Of a stretch of DNA of 64,000 nt, positions 1 through 26,610 are shown one piece after another. Numbering within the stretch: the first letter of the stretch is position 1; each line of letters starts with the position of its first letter. A program made the position numbers and the translations under genes. Location: positions 7,541,983 through 7,605,982 of the forward strand of contig OY718807.1 in NCBI GenBank assembly GCA_963070105.1, written 5' to 3'. Source of the DNA: Litomosoides sigmodontis. Lineage: Eukaryota > Nematoda > Chromadorea > Rhabditida > Onchocercidae. Under the pieces are notes generated by a model that did no database searches, had not been told where the DNA came from, and was given only the letters and a program-made list of their open reading frames with translations.

Positions 1-69
1 TGCCCATATTAAGTTAACTTACAATTGTGTATGAAGTGTTGGTCCAATAACCCTTTATATTCTTAACAG

Positions 70-12567
<12,498 letters not shown>

Positions 12568-12778
12568 AATAATAATTAACGAAGTTCCAAAATTTGAGCA
12601 AAATTTCGACGACATTATAATGTGTCACCCACTCTCTACCGATAGTGTCGTTGCGACCGTTTTACAACTTTTGTGGCCATTGATAAAATTACTGCCACGC
12701 ACCCTTTCTTCTTTAGGGTAAAAGATCATTATTTTAAGTCGCCGTTTTAAATTTTAAAAAAAGGAATATATATCGACA

Positions 12779-12802
12779 ATATATATATATATATATATAT
12801 AT
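12779..12802. repeat. (TA)n microsatellite
   Basis: Short TA run followed by a degenerate ATAC/ATAT segment. Confidence 0.85.
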
Positions 12803-12987
12803 GTATACATATATACATACGTCACGTATGATATTGAAAGAGAGAGAGGGAGAGGGAGAGAGAGGTAGAGGGAAACAGAGGAGAGAGAGATCAATGATGT
12901 GAGGTACTTCTGCAAGAATATTTCTCTGCTCTGTTTCATTCTGTGAAAGTGACGATCTTTCGAAATAGTTGCGCGCATATACGCACG

Positions 12988-13004
12988 TACACACACCCAC
13001 GCAC

Positions 13005-13066
<62 letters not shown>

Positions 13067-13074
13067 GCACACAC
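12988..13074. repeat. (CA)n microsatellite
   Basis: CA dinucleotide tract with occasional G or C interruptions; the reading frames across it (His/Thr or Cys/Val runs) are not coding. Confidence 0.95.
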
Positions 13075-13235
13075 TTTGACACCGATATTCCTTCCACGGA
13101 AACATTAATTTACCATGTTAAAAAAACTTCCGCTGTAATCACTGCTATCATTTCACAGATTATGGTAGTTTCAGTCAAACTGATTTTCGGATTTAAAAAT
13201 TTTTTCATTTAGAAAAGCCAAAAAATTTTGTGCAG

Positions 13236-13564
13236 AGTTAGTTAGTTAGTTTAGTTAGTTAGTTAGTTAATTAGTTAGTAAGTTAGTAAGTAAGCAAGTA
13301 AGTGAGTTAGTTAGTTAGTTAGTTAGCTAGCTAACTAATTAGTTAGTTAGTTTAGTTAGTTAGTTTAGTTAGTTTAGTTAGTTAGTTTAGTTAGTTAGTT
13401 AGTTTAGTTAGTTAGTTAGTTAGTTTAGTTAGTTAGTTAGTTTAGTTAGTTAGTTAGTTTAGTTAGTTAGTTTAGTTAGTTAGTTAGTTTAGTTAGTTAG
13501 TTAGTTTAGTTAGTTAGTTAGTTTAGTTAGTTAGTTAGTTAGCAAGTTAGTAAGTTAGTTAGTT
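13236..13564. repeat. Compound TTAG / TTTAG array
   Basis: About 330 bp built from TTAG tetramers with a TTTAG unit inserted every two to four tetramers, giving a higher-order pattern. Early and late parts contain GTAAG and GCTAG variants. It is not the usual nematode telomere repeat TTAGGC. Confidence 0.92.
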
Positions 13565-13569
13565 AACAT

Positions 13570-16125
13570 TTTGAGCAATACAAGCGTACAACGATGGCGT
13601 GTATAATCCTGCAACTGTTAAATTTTAATTTATCAACTGTGACATGAAATAATCCGCTAAGTGTTCCTTTCTTCAACGTTCAATTTTCTTCCAGCATTAA
13701 CTGATTAGAAAGTCATTACTTTTAATTATTCGCTTACCTAACACAGCTTTGTAAAAAAAAAAGAAAGAAAAAAAATGAATAATTGATGACAGCAATGAAA
13801 AGAATAGTTTGCAGAGAAAAAAGACAGAGCGAGAGAAAAAGAAGGAGAAAGAGAGAGAGAATAAAAATTCACAAGATTAGTCAAACTTTCGTAAATCTAA
13901 GAATTAATTAAAGGAATCAAAAAAAAATTGATACTTAAATTTCAAACAGTTAATTAATTAGGAAAGGTTCCTCATAAACCACACTTCTCTCATTTCAGGA
14001 AAGGAAAGAGGGACCTTTCCTAGCATGCAAAATCTAGTGATCGTTACTCCCCCATGTACATTCAATATTACCGCTTTTTTATGACTTCCTCCCCAAATTC
14101 CCGAACTTGCTTCCTGCACCACTTTGACCTTCTTCTTCTTCCTCTTTTTCTTCTTCTTCTCCTTCCTCCCCCTCCTCCTCCTCCTCCCCCTCTCCTTCTT
14201 CCTCTCAATTCCTACCTTTTTGAAATTTTGAAATTACTATACTCGTACTGGTTTTTGATCGCAATCATTCTCTCATCACTTTACAATTCCTCCTCACAGC
14301 TCCTCCAATCACCTCCTCCAATCATTAACTCATTAAAATAAATGAATGAGAATAAAAGAAATGAAAACGATGCTATCATTTATTGAACTATATTGCAATC
14401 ATTAACCTTATCATCATTATCATTATCACTATCGTTACCGTTTCCGTTAGCGCTATCGCTATCAGTGACAAAGAAGAGAAGTTGATAGTTACAACGACAG
14501 TAACGGTAACACAGCGTCATTTGCCAAACTCGGTTACGACACGACGCGACGAATAGCGACACCTTAAGGCTTAACAGTGAAGAGTGCCACCCCTCCGATT
14601 CTCACTTCCTACCGTTTCTTTTTTTCTTTTTTTTTTTGCGCGTGTGTGTGTGTGTGTGCGCGCGCGTGCGTGTGTGCATCGTCGTCGATATCAGACAAGC
14701 GCTAAAAGCACGGCGTTTCACAAACACTTTATTTCCACCTCAACCAGTCAACAACAACAACAACAACAACAATCAACAACAATCAACAGCAAGCGGCAAG
14801 CAAAGAACGAGAAAAAAAAACAGTACTTCCGGTGCTTCCGCTTATTATGCGTGTAAAGGGAGCGGAATTCACTTTTCCGTCCCTTCTTCACTTCCTCCTC
14901 CTCACTTCTCACTGCCAGGTTGGTACCATTCGCATTTATCACATGCATTATTCACTAGCACCAATCGTTTAAAAAGCATTTTTGATCGTTTTTTCGTCTA
15001 GTTGGAAGCTTAGAAGAACAATGCAATTCTCTCTGCTCTTTACAAAATTCGATGTACGTCCTAATTACTGTAATGAAACAGCTGTTTGATTGTATTGATT
15101 GTAATTAACTTAGCATATTTCATCTTTCAAATGTATCACTTCCATCCTCATTTCTTCAAAATAATTTCCTTTCTTTTCCTTTTTTTTTTTGAAATAAAAA
15201 TTTCCAACGCTTACGGCAATTGCTTTACATCTGCATTTCTGTAGCTCACTTACCTGAGATTAATTCATATTTGTTTTAAATTGGAAACTGCCAATTAACA
15301 CAAAAAAGAGAAAAAGTGATGATGGATGTTAAAGTCGAATTTAATCTAATAAAAATCATACATTACAACTCTAACGAAAGAATTGCGTTTAAACTGTGTG
15401 AAATTTAGTCAAATTTTACTTTTTATCATTTTACATCTAAATTAGCCACTAATATTCGTAATACATTTAATAGTTAAAATTTATGCTTATGTTTTCATAC
15501 AAAAAGTAAGCACAATTACATTTCTTCTATTATTGTCATTTTTTTTTGTTTTTGAAATTGGAAATTTGCTTTTTGAATTGAGTTTAATTTTGAAAATTCG
15601 ATGATCGGAAAATAAGATTGCGCGAGCAATTTTAGTGTTCTTTGAAAACGTTCGGAACATACGCCGAAGCGAATGCATACAAAGGAAGCGCATTTTTGAT
15701 GATGCGACGAATGCATCATACTTCCGGCATTAAGCCACTGACTGTTAAGCTAATGCTAATGTCATTGAAGTGACAAGTAACTTACGTTGTGACCACACGG
15801 AAGTTTCTAAAACTCCAAGCTTAACAGTAAACTCCAACGGAATGACAAATGCCACTTTGAAGTACGAAAAAAGAAGGAAAACAGCCTGTTTTTGTGAAAT
15901 GTTGAAAAATTATTACTGTTTGCTGTAAAGAAGTTATTCTAATCATTTTATTTCGTTTCACGAATTTATTTCATTCAAAAATTCAGACAACTCCCTTTAT
16001 TTCTTAACAGCTCACTTCTAATTTCTTTTTTTTTTCAGTTTACAAAATACACCAACTTTCATCATTTCAAACATCATGACCATCACTAATTTTAGTCAAA
16101 AATTTGAATAAAAAGTTCTGCATAA
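13570..16125. other. Gene-free, microsatellite-rich stretch
   Basis: No exon chain recognised. It contains a pyrimidine-rich TTC/CCT block (about 14130-14205), a (GT)n run (about 14641-14680) and a CAA run (about 14750-14785). Open frames here are composed of these repeats. A promoter or 5' exon of the downstream ADAMTS gene could lie in this region, but nothing shows it directly. Confidence 0.5.
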
Positions 16126-16126
16126 C

Positions 16127-18287
<2,161 letters not shown>

Positions 18288-18852
18288 CGCCATTTCTGTC
18301 GATCGACGAGCTACGCTACACGTTTGGTGTGGAAAGTTTCGCCGACGGTACGCTTATTTCATTTAGAATGTATTTCTCTCTCTATTCAAATTTAATGGTA
18401 TCGATATTAACTATTCAATTCCTATACTTAATAACTATTAACGATAACAGTTAATTGAATTAATGTGCATCGAGTGTTCCAGCAAACTAAGTTAAACTTT
18501 ATTTGTTGTTGAGTAAAAAAACGATGAAGTAATTTTTCACGTAATAGTTTGTTGATAATTTAGGAATTTCATTCCTTGGAAATGTCTGTGAACTTTTTTT
18601 TTGATTAATAAATTAGTGTTAGAATTGATAAAATATTAGCTAGCTTTCTTGGTTTTGTAGCAATTACACTACTTCTGTAGTTAATCAATAATAACACTGA
18701 AATTACTGATTTATGATCAGACTAAATTTTAATTCAAAGAAAAAATTTTAGCATTCATTTCAAGAGCTTTTCTATTTTTTAATTTTTCATTTCTTTTGTC
18801 TTAAAATTTTACGCTTATAAAAAATATGTGTTAACATTAAAAAGGGGGGGAG

Positions 18853-18888
<36 letters not shown>

Positions 18889-21800
18889 AGTCTTAAGTTA
18901 ATCGTTGTATGGAAGTGTTTGGTAGATTTTGGTTTGTTAGATTAGCAGTTGTAAAACATTTTCCACTCAAAAAAAATGGCATGTATTGTTTGTTGGATTT
19001 AGGAATTCTTTGATTTCAATTAATTGGATTTTAATTCTTGAAAATTTAAAATTTGTTAGTAACAAGCATTTCAAAACGATATTTTTGATCATTTTTTTGA
19101 AAACCAATCGATTATTTGATGTTAGCGCTGTTATGACCGATGAAGAGAATGAGATGAAATGAAAACTAAGCCATAAATTTAATTTTTATGCTTATTTACA
19201 TTTAATCAAATGGTCAAAAATTACAATTGTACTGTGTTTTTGTGTTGGATTTAGGCCTTCTTCGATGTCAATTAATGAAATTTAAATGTTTAAAATTTCT
19301 TCTGTCTTATCAATGCTCAATATATTTACAGTGCCGCAACATGATGAGCTGTATCCGGAAGCGGAATATGCTAAAGATGGTGAATTAAAAATGCTTCGTA
19401 TAACTATTCATGAAAGACAAATAAATTTAACGCTAGAACCAACCATTCAAAGACTTGTGTCACCGCATCTGAAGACAGTTTACCGCTATGCGCAAGGTGG
19501 CGGAAGGTTGGACATTGGACGTACGCCGACCAGCTGCCACTATCATCACAAGTCGGAGGACGTCTACGCAGCTATCAGTAACTGTGACAGGAATCTTGTT
19601 AGTGCTTAACTGCTTGACTTCTACGACTGCAGAAAATGAGCAATAGATGAAATGAAAATTTAATTAGTGATTATCACAATCAGATATCATTGAGTTCTCA
19701 ATTACTGGAAAGCGATAGAGAGGAAATGCAAATTAGCAAGTGTAGTTTACTTTTCCTGATCCGGATCGATCGGCTCATTACACATTTGATCACTTTTAAC
19801 TGTGATATGTAAAAGTTTCTTAATTATAGCATGAAATTACGAATGAAGAAATAGCGGAAAAATTGAACATGATAGGGGAAATATTGGATTCAATCAATTT
19901 TTGTTCTTTTCTTCTTTGAAGGAAATAATTTGAATTCATTGAGTGGAAAGCTATGCAAAATTTTTTTTGGAAAATTTAGATGATAAATGATGACTTAGTT
20001 GAAATTTTTAAACATTTTTGGCTTATTGTGGTGCTAATTAGGGAAAAAGATAATTATTGAAGCATTAAACAATCATTTTTCAGAAAGGTATAATTGTGAT
20101 GCCAAATGAGGTTTATGTGTTGCATCCGTTACCGGATCGTCATGTCTATCGCTTTGATCAGAACAACCGGAACGGTAGCTTTTACAGAAAAGTTTTCACG
20201 AACCATTTGTAGTTTAAAATTAATTTCATGCAAAATTAGTTGGAAATGAAAAGATAACGAAATATACAGTTCAATATTATCACCAAATTACGCGTAAAAT
20301 ATTAGAAAAATTTAGACAGCAATCCTGGACTACACGTAATCTACAAGCGTGAAGTAGCACGAAGAGAGTTTTGCGGTTTGGAGTCGACAATTTCATCAAG
20401 TGAACTTAGCGAATTTGAAAATGAAGTGAGCGAAGATGTTATGGCCGTTGGACAACGCCTCAGCGAGGAAGGCAAACTCATTGTTAGAAAATATCGTTTG
20501 TTTTTTTAAAAAAAAAAAAAGAACGAAAAATTAAAAATATATTCTTTGAAAAGCTTTTTAAAACGGGGGGAATGAGAGAGGGAGAGAGAGAGAGATGGAA
20601 GAAAAAGATCATGTGATATAAAAATTAAATCACATCTATTAGCCAATTCAATCAAATTAACTAACATTAATAAAATTTGCGATGATCGTTTCTATGTGGA
20701 AAATGCAAAATGTGAAGTGGAAGAAGACAGAAGAATTTCAACAAAAATCAAATAAAATTTTATACAATTAGTTTTTCTTTTTTTGAAACCTTAACAGAGT
20801 GATAAGACCTAAAAAGACAAACAAATAAACAAACAAACAAACTCTCGGTAGTGCAAAAAAGAAAATTTTGAAGAAAGCATTGAATTGAATTTGAATTTGA
20901 ACAACGAATTAAAGTTGCATGGAGGACTTGAATTTAATTGAAAAAATTTTTTTCTAAGCATAATAAATTTAAGCAATGCACATTATTCGTTTCTTTTCTC
21001 TTCAAATGTTAGCCAATTGTTGCTACTTTATGCTTACTTTTCAAATCAAAATTTGCATTAAATTAAAATTTCATTCAATTTTTTCAGGTGGAATTGGCAA
21101 TATTTGTTGATGAAATGCTATGGAAAGTTTTCGTCAACAAATACGGTACTAATGCAAGCAACAAGCTGCAAGACTATGCTTTAACAATGCTTAACAATGT
21201 TCAAATTATGTACCATCAACCGAGCGCCGTCCCGCAACTGTCCTTTCACGTTGTGAGATTCGAAGTGCTCACCACGCAGCCGGTACGTACGTACATGCCT
21301 CCTCACTTACGCAAAATGCATTCTAGCAATTAGCATTATCGATTGATTAAATTGATTGATAGAATTTGTGGAGCAAAAAAATCAATGATTGAGAAGTTGA
21401 AATAAGTGAAGTCAGTCGTTTTTTTTGTTATTAGTATTGTCGTCGTTGTTGCTGTTGCTGTTGTAAAAACGGAAAAAATTGAAATGGTCAATTTAATTTG
21501 ATGTATGAAATTGCAGCGAAACTTTTGTTTTCTTTGATTAAAAGCGGACGAGAACATAGAAAGAGAAAAATATGTGGAGAAATTCATACTACATTCAGTT
21601 GCTAAATTTTAAAATAATCATTTAAGCGTTTATTTTTTGCAAGAGAGGTAAGAGAGGGAGAGAGAGAGAGAGAGAGAGGAAGAGAGACTTTGTAAAGTGA
21701 GAGAATGACGGACAACAACTGAGAAAAACCTGTTGATTTAGGAAAGGTTTGGAGAGCAAAAGAAATAGAGAAATTGAGAGAGAGAGGGAGAGTGATTCAG

Positions 21801-24800
21801 GTGAAGTAAAATGCAAGACGCATTCATCGATAGCTAATTGATGTTGCAGAAGAGATTTGACGTGCTCGATCAGATAAAGCTAATTTCATACTGTAATAGA
21901 CAAATGAATGGTTTTAATAATTCTAATTTCAATTGGTCGATCTCGAGTTTTCAGTAAATGAATAGCTTGCAAGAAGCAGAAACGTTAATTATAAATGGAA
22001 ATGTGAAATTTCAGAGTGCCATGGCAGCGCATTTGCACAATAATGGACACGCGCAAAAATACTTGGATCGATTTTGCAAATATCAGCGAAGCTTAGGGTC
22101 ACGTGATTGGGATCACGCATTAATGCTTACGGGGTTCATCTCTCATTTCGTGCTTAATCATCGCGTTTCCTTACTACTTTTTCTTTTTTCTTTGTAATAT
22201 TATGGAGGAGCGGAAATGAAATTTAATTAAATATAATATTAATTAAAATAATCGGTATAAACTTTTAGGAAGTGAAATTATATCAAATTACATAAAATGA
22301 AGTTATATATATTTTGAGATTGTGTTGCAAGTGATTGCGGTCACTTTATTTTTAGATATGACATTCATCGTGGTACCGGATCGCGATCCATAAGTGGTAT
22401 TGCCCGACTGGATGGTATGTGTGATCCATGGAACACTTGTACGCTAGCTGAAGGACTTGATTTTACATCAGCTTTTATTGGAACTCATGAACTTGGTCAT
22501 AGGTGTGCTTTTCGTATGAAATTATTTTTTCATTAATTAATCACACTTGTTAATTAATAGTTTTGATAATAAAATTATATGGTCAAGCCAAATGTAATTT
22601 TTGCAGCGTTGGAATGCGTCACGATGAGCCATATTGTCCAGCAAAGCATATTATGAGCTCATCGTTAGGACCTGGAAAAGTAACGTGGTCAATTTGTAGC
22701 TTACGTGACTATCATACATTTTTACAGCGTCTCGAGTAGGTTCCATTATGAATTTTTTTTTCGAAACATGAATTGTAGCAATCAGTCCCTTCGATCCATA
22801 ACTTATAGAGGTTATGCGTGCGACATTTTCACCGTTTAAAATTTCGATGCATTTTAGTAGCCGTGGGAAGAACTGCCTACGAGTGTCCAATCTGCCGCAG
22901 AAACTGACAATGCGAACAGACCTTAAGCCAGGACAGGTTTACAATGCCGACACGCAATGCTACATAATGCATGGTCAAGGATATCGACAGGTTCTCCATC
23001 ACTATCACTGATAATAAATTAATTATCACTCTTCTTTTCCGCTTTAATAATTGAAATTGGTAATGGTAAAGTTCTTTGAGGTTAATGATTGGATAGATCA
23101 AAGATCGAAGTTTGCTAATTCCATACAATTTACTTTTTTTTGATAACTTTTTCACGGTAAATTCCACACAATTTGGAGTATTAGCGGTATTGCAGTACTG
23201 CATTACAGTATGCAGTACATCTTGCAGTAATGCAATTGCAGTATTACAGTACTTTGCAGCATTAGTTAACGTCAACTTAACGTTCGTCCTTTATGAAGTG
23301 ACTTTTCGGATGTTTATTTTTATGGAAAAAAACTGTGATAGAAATTTATACTTACAAGAAAATGCACGAAACTAATGAGTTTGCAAGAAGTGAAATTTAT
23401 TTTGTTTCATTTTTGAGTAAATAACAATTAATATTGCGGAAAATTTTCGCAAGCAAATTTTGCACAGCGTTGTTTTTTCATTTAAACAAAAAGTTTAAAA
23501 TGTTTTAGATCAGTCCACGACAGGACCACTACGATGGTATATGCTATATGACGTGGTGTGGGCAGTCAACATTTGGTCGAATAATTACCTCTCATCCAGC
23601 ACTTGAGGGAACGTTTTGCGGTTCATCAAAGTGGTGCGAACTTGGTCGATGCGTTCCGTGGCCAGGTGGTAGCTCAGCTGGTACACCTAAGGTTAATTAT
23701 ACCACTCGTATTTATCATAATCAAAATTAAGTTTTACTTATAACTCCTTTAAACGTTTGATTATCAAATTAAATTCACTCCGCTATTCCACATCTATTAT
23801 CAGGTGCATTAATTAATTAAATTACTTCGGCTAATGTCAGAAGGAAAAAGCAAAGTAATTGTGTTAAATTGAGCTTAAATATTAAAATTTTCCAATTTTC
23901 TCACTTTATTGCCATTTATCCGTTGTAAAATATTTCCCTGCTACAGCGTATCAATGGACAATGGTCCAGTTGGTCAGAAGTTTCTTGTCAATCGTGCAAA
24001 TGCTCCGACATAAGTGGTAGCATAGGTCTTGCGATAAGTGCTCGAAGCTGCAACAATCCATTACCTGCAAATGGTGGCGCAGAATGTGTCGGCGCAACGT
24101 TACGTGCAATTGTGTGCAATCGTCGATGTGTGACATCTGGTAAATCAGTTGAAAAAGTAAACTTTTTCTCACTTTTTTTTTTTAAACGAATTTATAAAAA
24201 TTCTAACAGGTAGAGAATTGTAAATTTTACTCTCATTCAACTATTACAATAACAATTGTGCATTTGTTATTAAATTAAAATGAAAAGAAGGGAAAAATTA
24301 AACTGTCAATTTCTGAATTCATTTAAAGTCTGTATGTATTTCAATTTTAATTAACTAATCAAATTTTCCTAATTTAACTTCTTCTTTTTTTCTATTTCTT
24401 GCAGCACATTAAAGAACACTGCACGCAACAGAAAAAGCTAAAAAATGATTCAGATTTAAGTGGAAGTGGCACGCAGTTAATTCGTTATCCTCAACGTGCA
24501 TGCAAGGTTTCCATTCTATGCAACTTAAATATTTTAAACGCCTAATTTTTGCTTCGAAAAGGATCACAAAAAGGTTTTTTTTTTGCAAACAAAACCGATT
24601 TAGCATTTAGTAGTAGCAAATTATTGCGCCAATTTTACTGGCTAACAAATTAAAGCTCAAAGATTATTTGCATTGCAACATCCTTTTTTTTTTCCGTCAA
24701 ATTTAACACATTCCTTACGTACGAAATTCGAAGGAGAAAAAAATTTTTTTTTTTTAAATATTAAATGAAAATAATTTAAGTAAGCATTTTTTTCCTTTGT

Positions 24801-26543
24801 TGTAAGTCAATAATTCCGAACAGAATAATAGATGGATGCAATTAATTAATTTTGCAAAAAAATTATATCAAATAAAATAGAATTAATTTAAATAAACTGT
24901 TGTTTAATTGTTAAATTTAGATCTTTTGTGATGTGATAAATCGTTATGGATCGCAACGAAATTATCGCTTTTTTGGTAATATTCTTCCAGATGGTGCACC
25001 ATGTGGCACCAATAGATATTGCTTAGATGGCGAATGTCTTGTTAGTTTTTCAAATTATTTAAGAATTAATTGCAAAGAGAGAGGGAGAGAGAGAGAGAGA
25101 GGAGGAGGAGGAGGAGGAGGGAGATGACAAGAAATCATAATGGATTAATTGAATCGAGTGACTTAAAAACACAATTCCAACGATTTAAGTTTTTTATTTT
25201 GTAATTTAAGACATAATTCAGACGTTTTTTTTTCTAGCCATTATCGTGTGATAATAGTGCGTTAATTACACGTGATCTACCGTGTCCGAATATCAGTGAA
25301 AGGTGCCCTCAGAGGAGTGTAGGGACCAGTACAGTATCAGCTACAACTGCAGCTCAATGGTCAGCCTGGTCGACGTGGTCATTCTGCTCCCAAACATGTG
25401 GTACAGGCTATAGACAGCGGTAATTTTTTATTAGCCAAACAAATTGTTCTCTCGTAAAAAATCAATATAATAATTTCAACTTTCTTGTTAAGATTTAAAT
25501 TTATCAAATATTACATGAAAATGTAAATTATATTTTATTGTAATAATAACAACAAAAATAATAATGATAAATGTTGCAAAAAATATGATTCTCTGTTTTA
25601 ATTGCTTTTTTTTTTAAAATTCACAACAAATTATTGCTTTAGTGTTTTTTTTTCTTTCAATTAAAGACAGATGAAGTAATTAATTGAATATTTGATAGAA
25701 GAATTTCAAGTGAAGGCAGATGAATGAATGGCAGACAGAGCTAAATACTCATTATAGTAAGGGAGGACAGAAATTAAACTTCGATTTTGTCATCTTCATT
25801 GCTCGTTGAAGTGAGAGAGTTTGTACTGAATTTAACTGACCTGTTTGATCGTACGTGACTAACGATCATGTGAAAGTAAGATGAGAAGAGAGAGAGAGAG
25901 AGAGAGTGAAGGAAGACAGCTACGATGAAGCAAGGATTATAGATAGAACATTTGAGAAAGGATTGGTAATTGGAAAAAAAGCATCCTCTCTCCCTCTCTA
26001 CTTCCTCTCTACGAAGACTTATCTTAGTGAAGAGAGAAAAGAGAGAGAGAGAGAGAGAGGGAGGGAGAGAAACAGAGAACTATAGTTGACGGTGTCAGAG
26101 GATGACGAATAAATCACAATTCAAAGATTACGTAATCGCACATAGAAACTCACTTGAAGCTAATTTTGGAATTTCCCAGCAAGAAATAATTGAAATATGT
26201 AATTGAAAATTATTTTTATAGTAATATTTTTTTAATGATATTTTACTATTTTCATAATACTTCATAATAAAAATTATAATTGAAAATATACAATAAATAA
26301 TTGAAATAGTACCAATGAAGTTCAAAATCACTGATGGTGAAATGAATGATTTATGCATTTTGAAAAGGAAATTTTGAAAAGTTTTTTTATTTAATAATTG
26401 GCAGTGAACGTGAAGAGTTTTGCAAAGCTTGCAAAACACCTCATAACCTCACCGATAATGTTCGCTGCTTGCAAAGACAAACGGATATGAATGTTCGATT
26501 AAAGTGTTGCAAATTTCGATAGTTTCGATTAATTTTGGATCTA

Positions 26544-26610
<67 letters not shown>

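Noticed and set aside
13236..13564. Interstitial telomere
   Set aside because: Units are TTAG/TTTAG, not the nematode TTAGGC repeat.
14584..15001. Overlapping frames with poly-Asn or poly-Gln
   Set aside because: Built on GT and CAA microsatellites; no exon partners or conserved motif.
23112..23375. 87-residue plus-strand frame in an ADAMTS intron
   Set aside because: It lies within an intron whose removal joins the disintegrin-like exons in phase, and it consists partly of the TGCAGTA cluster.
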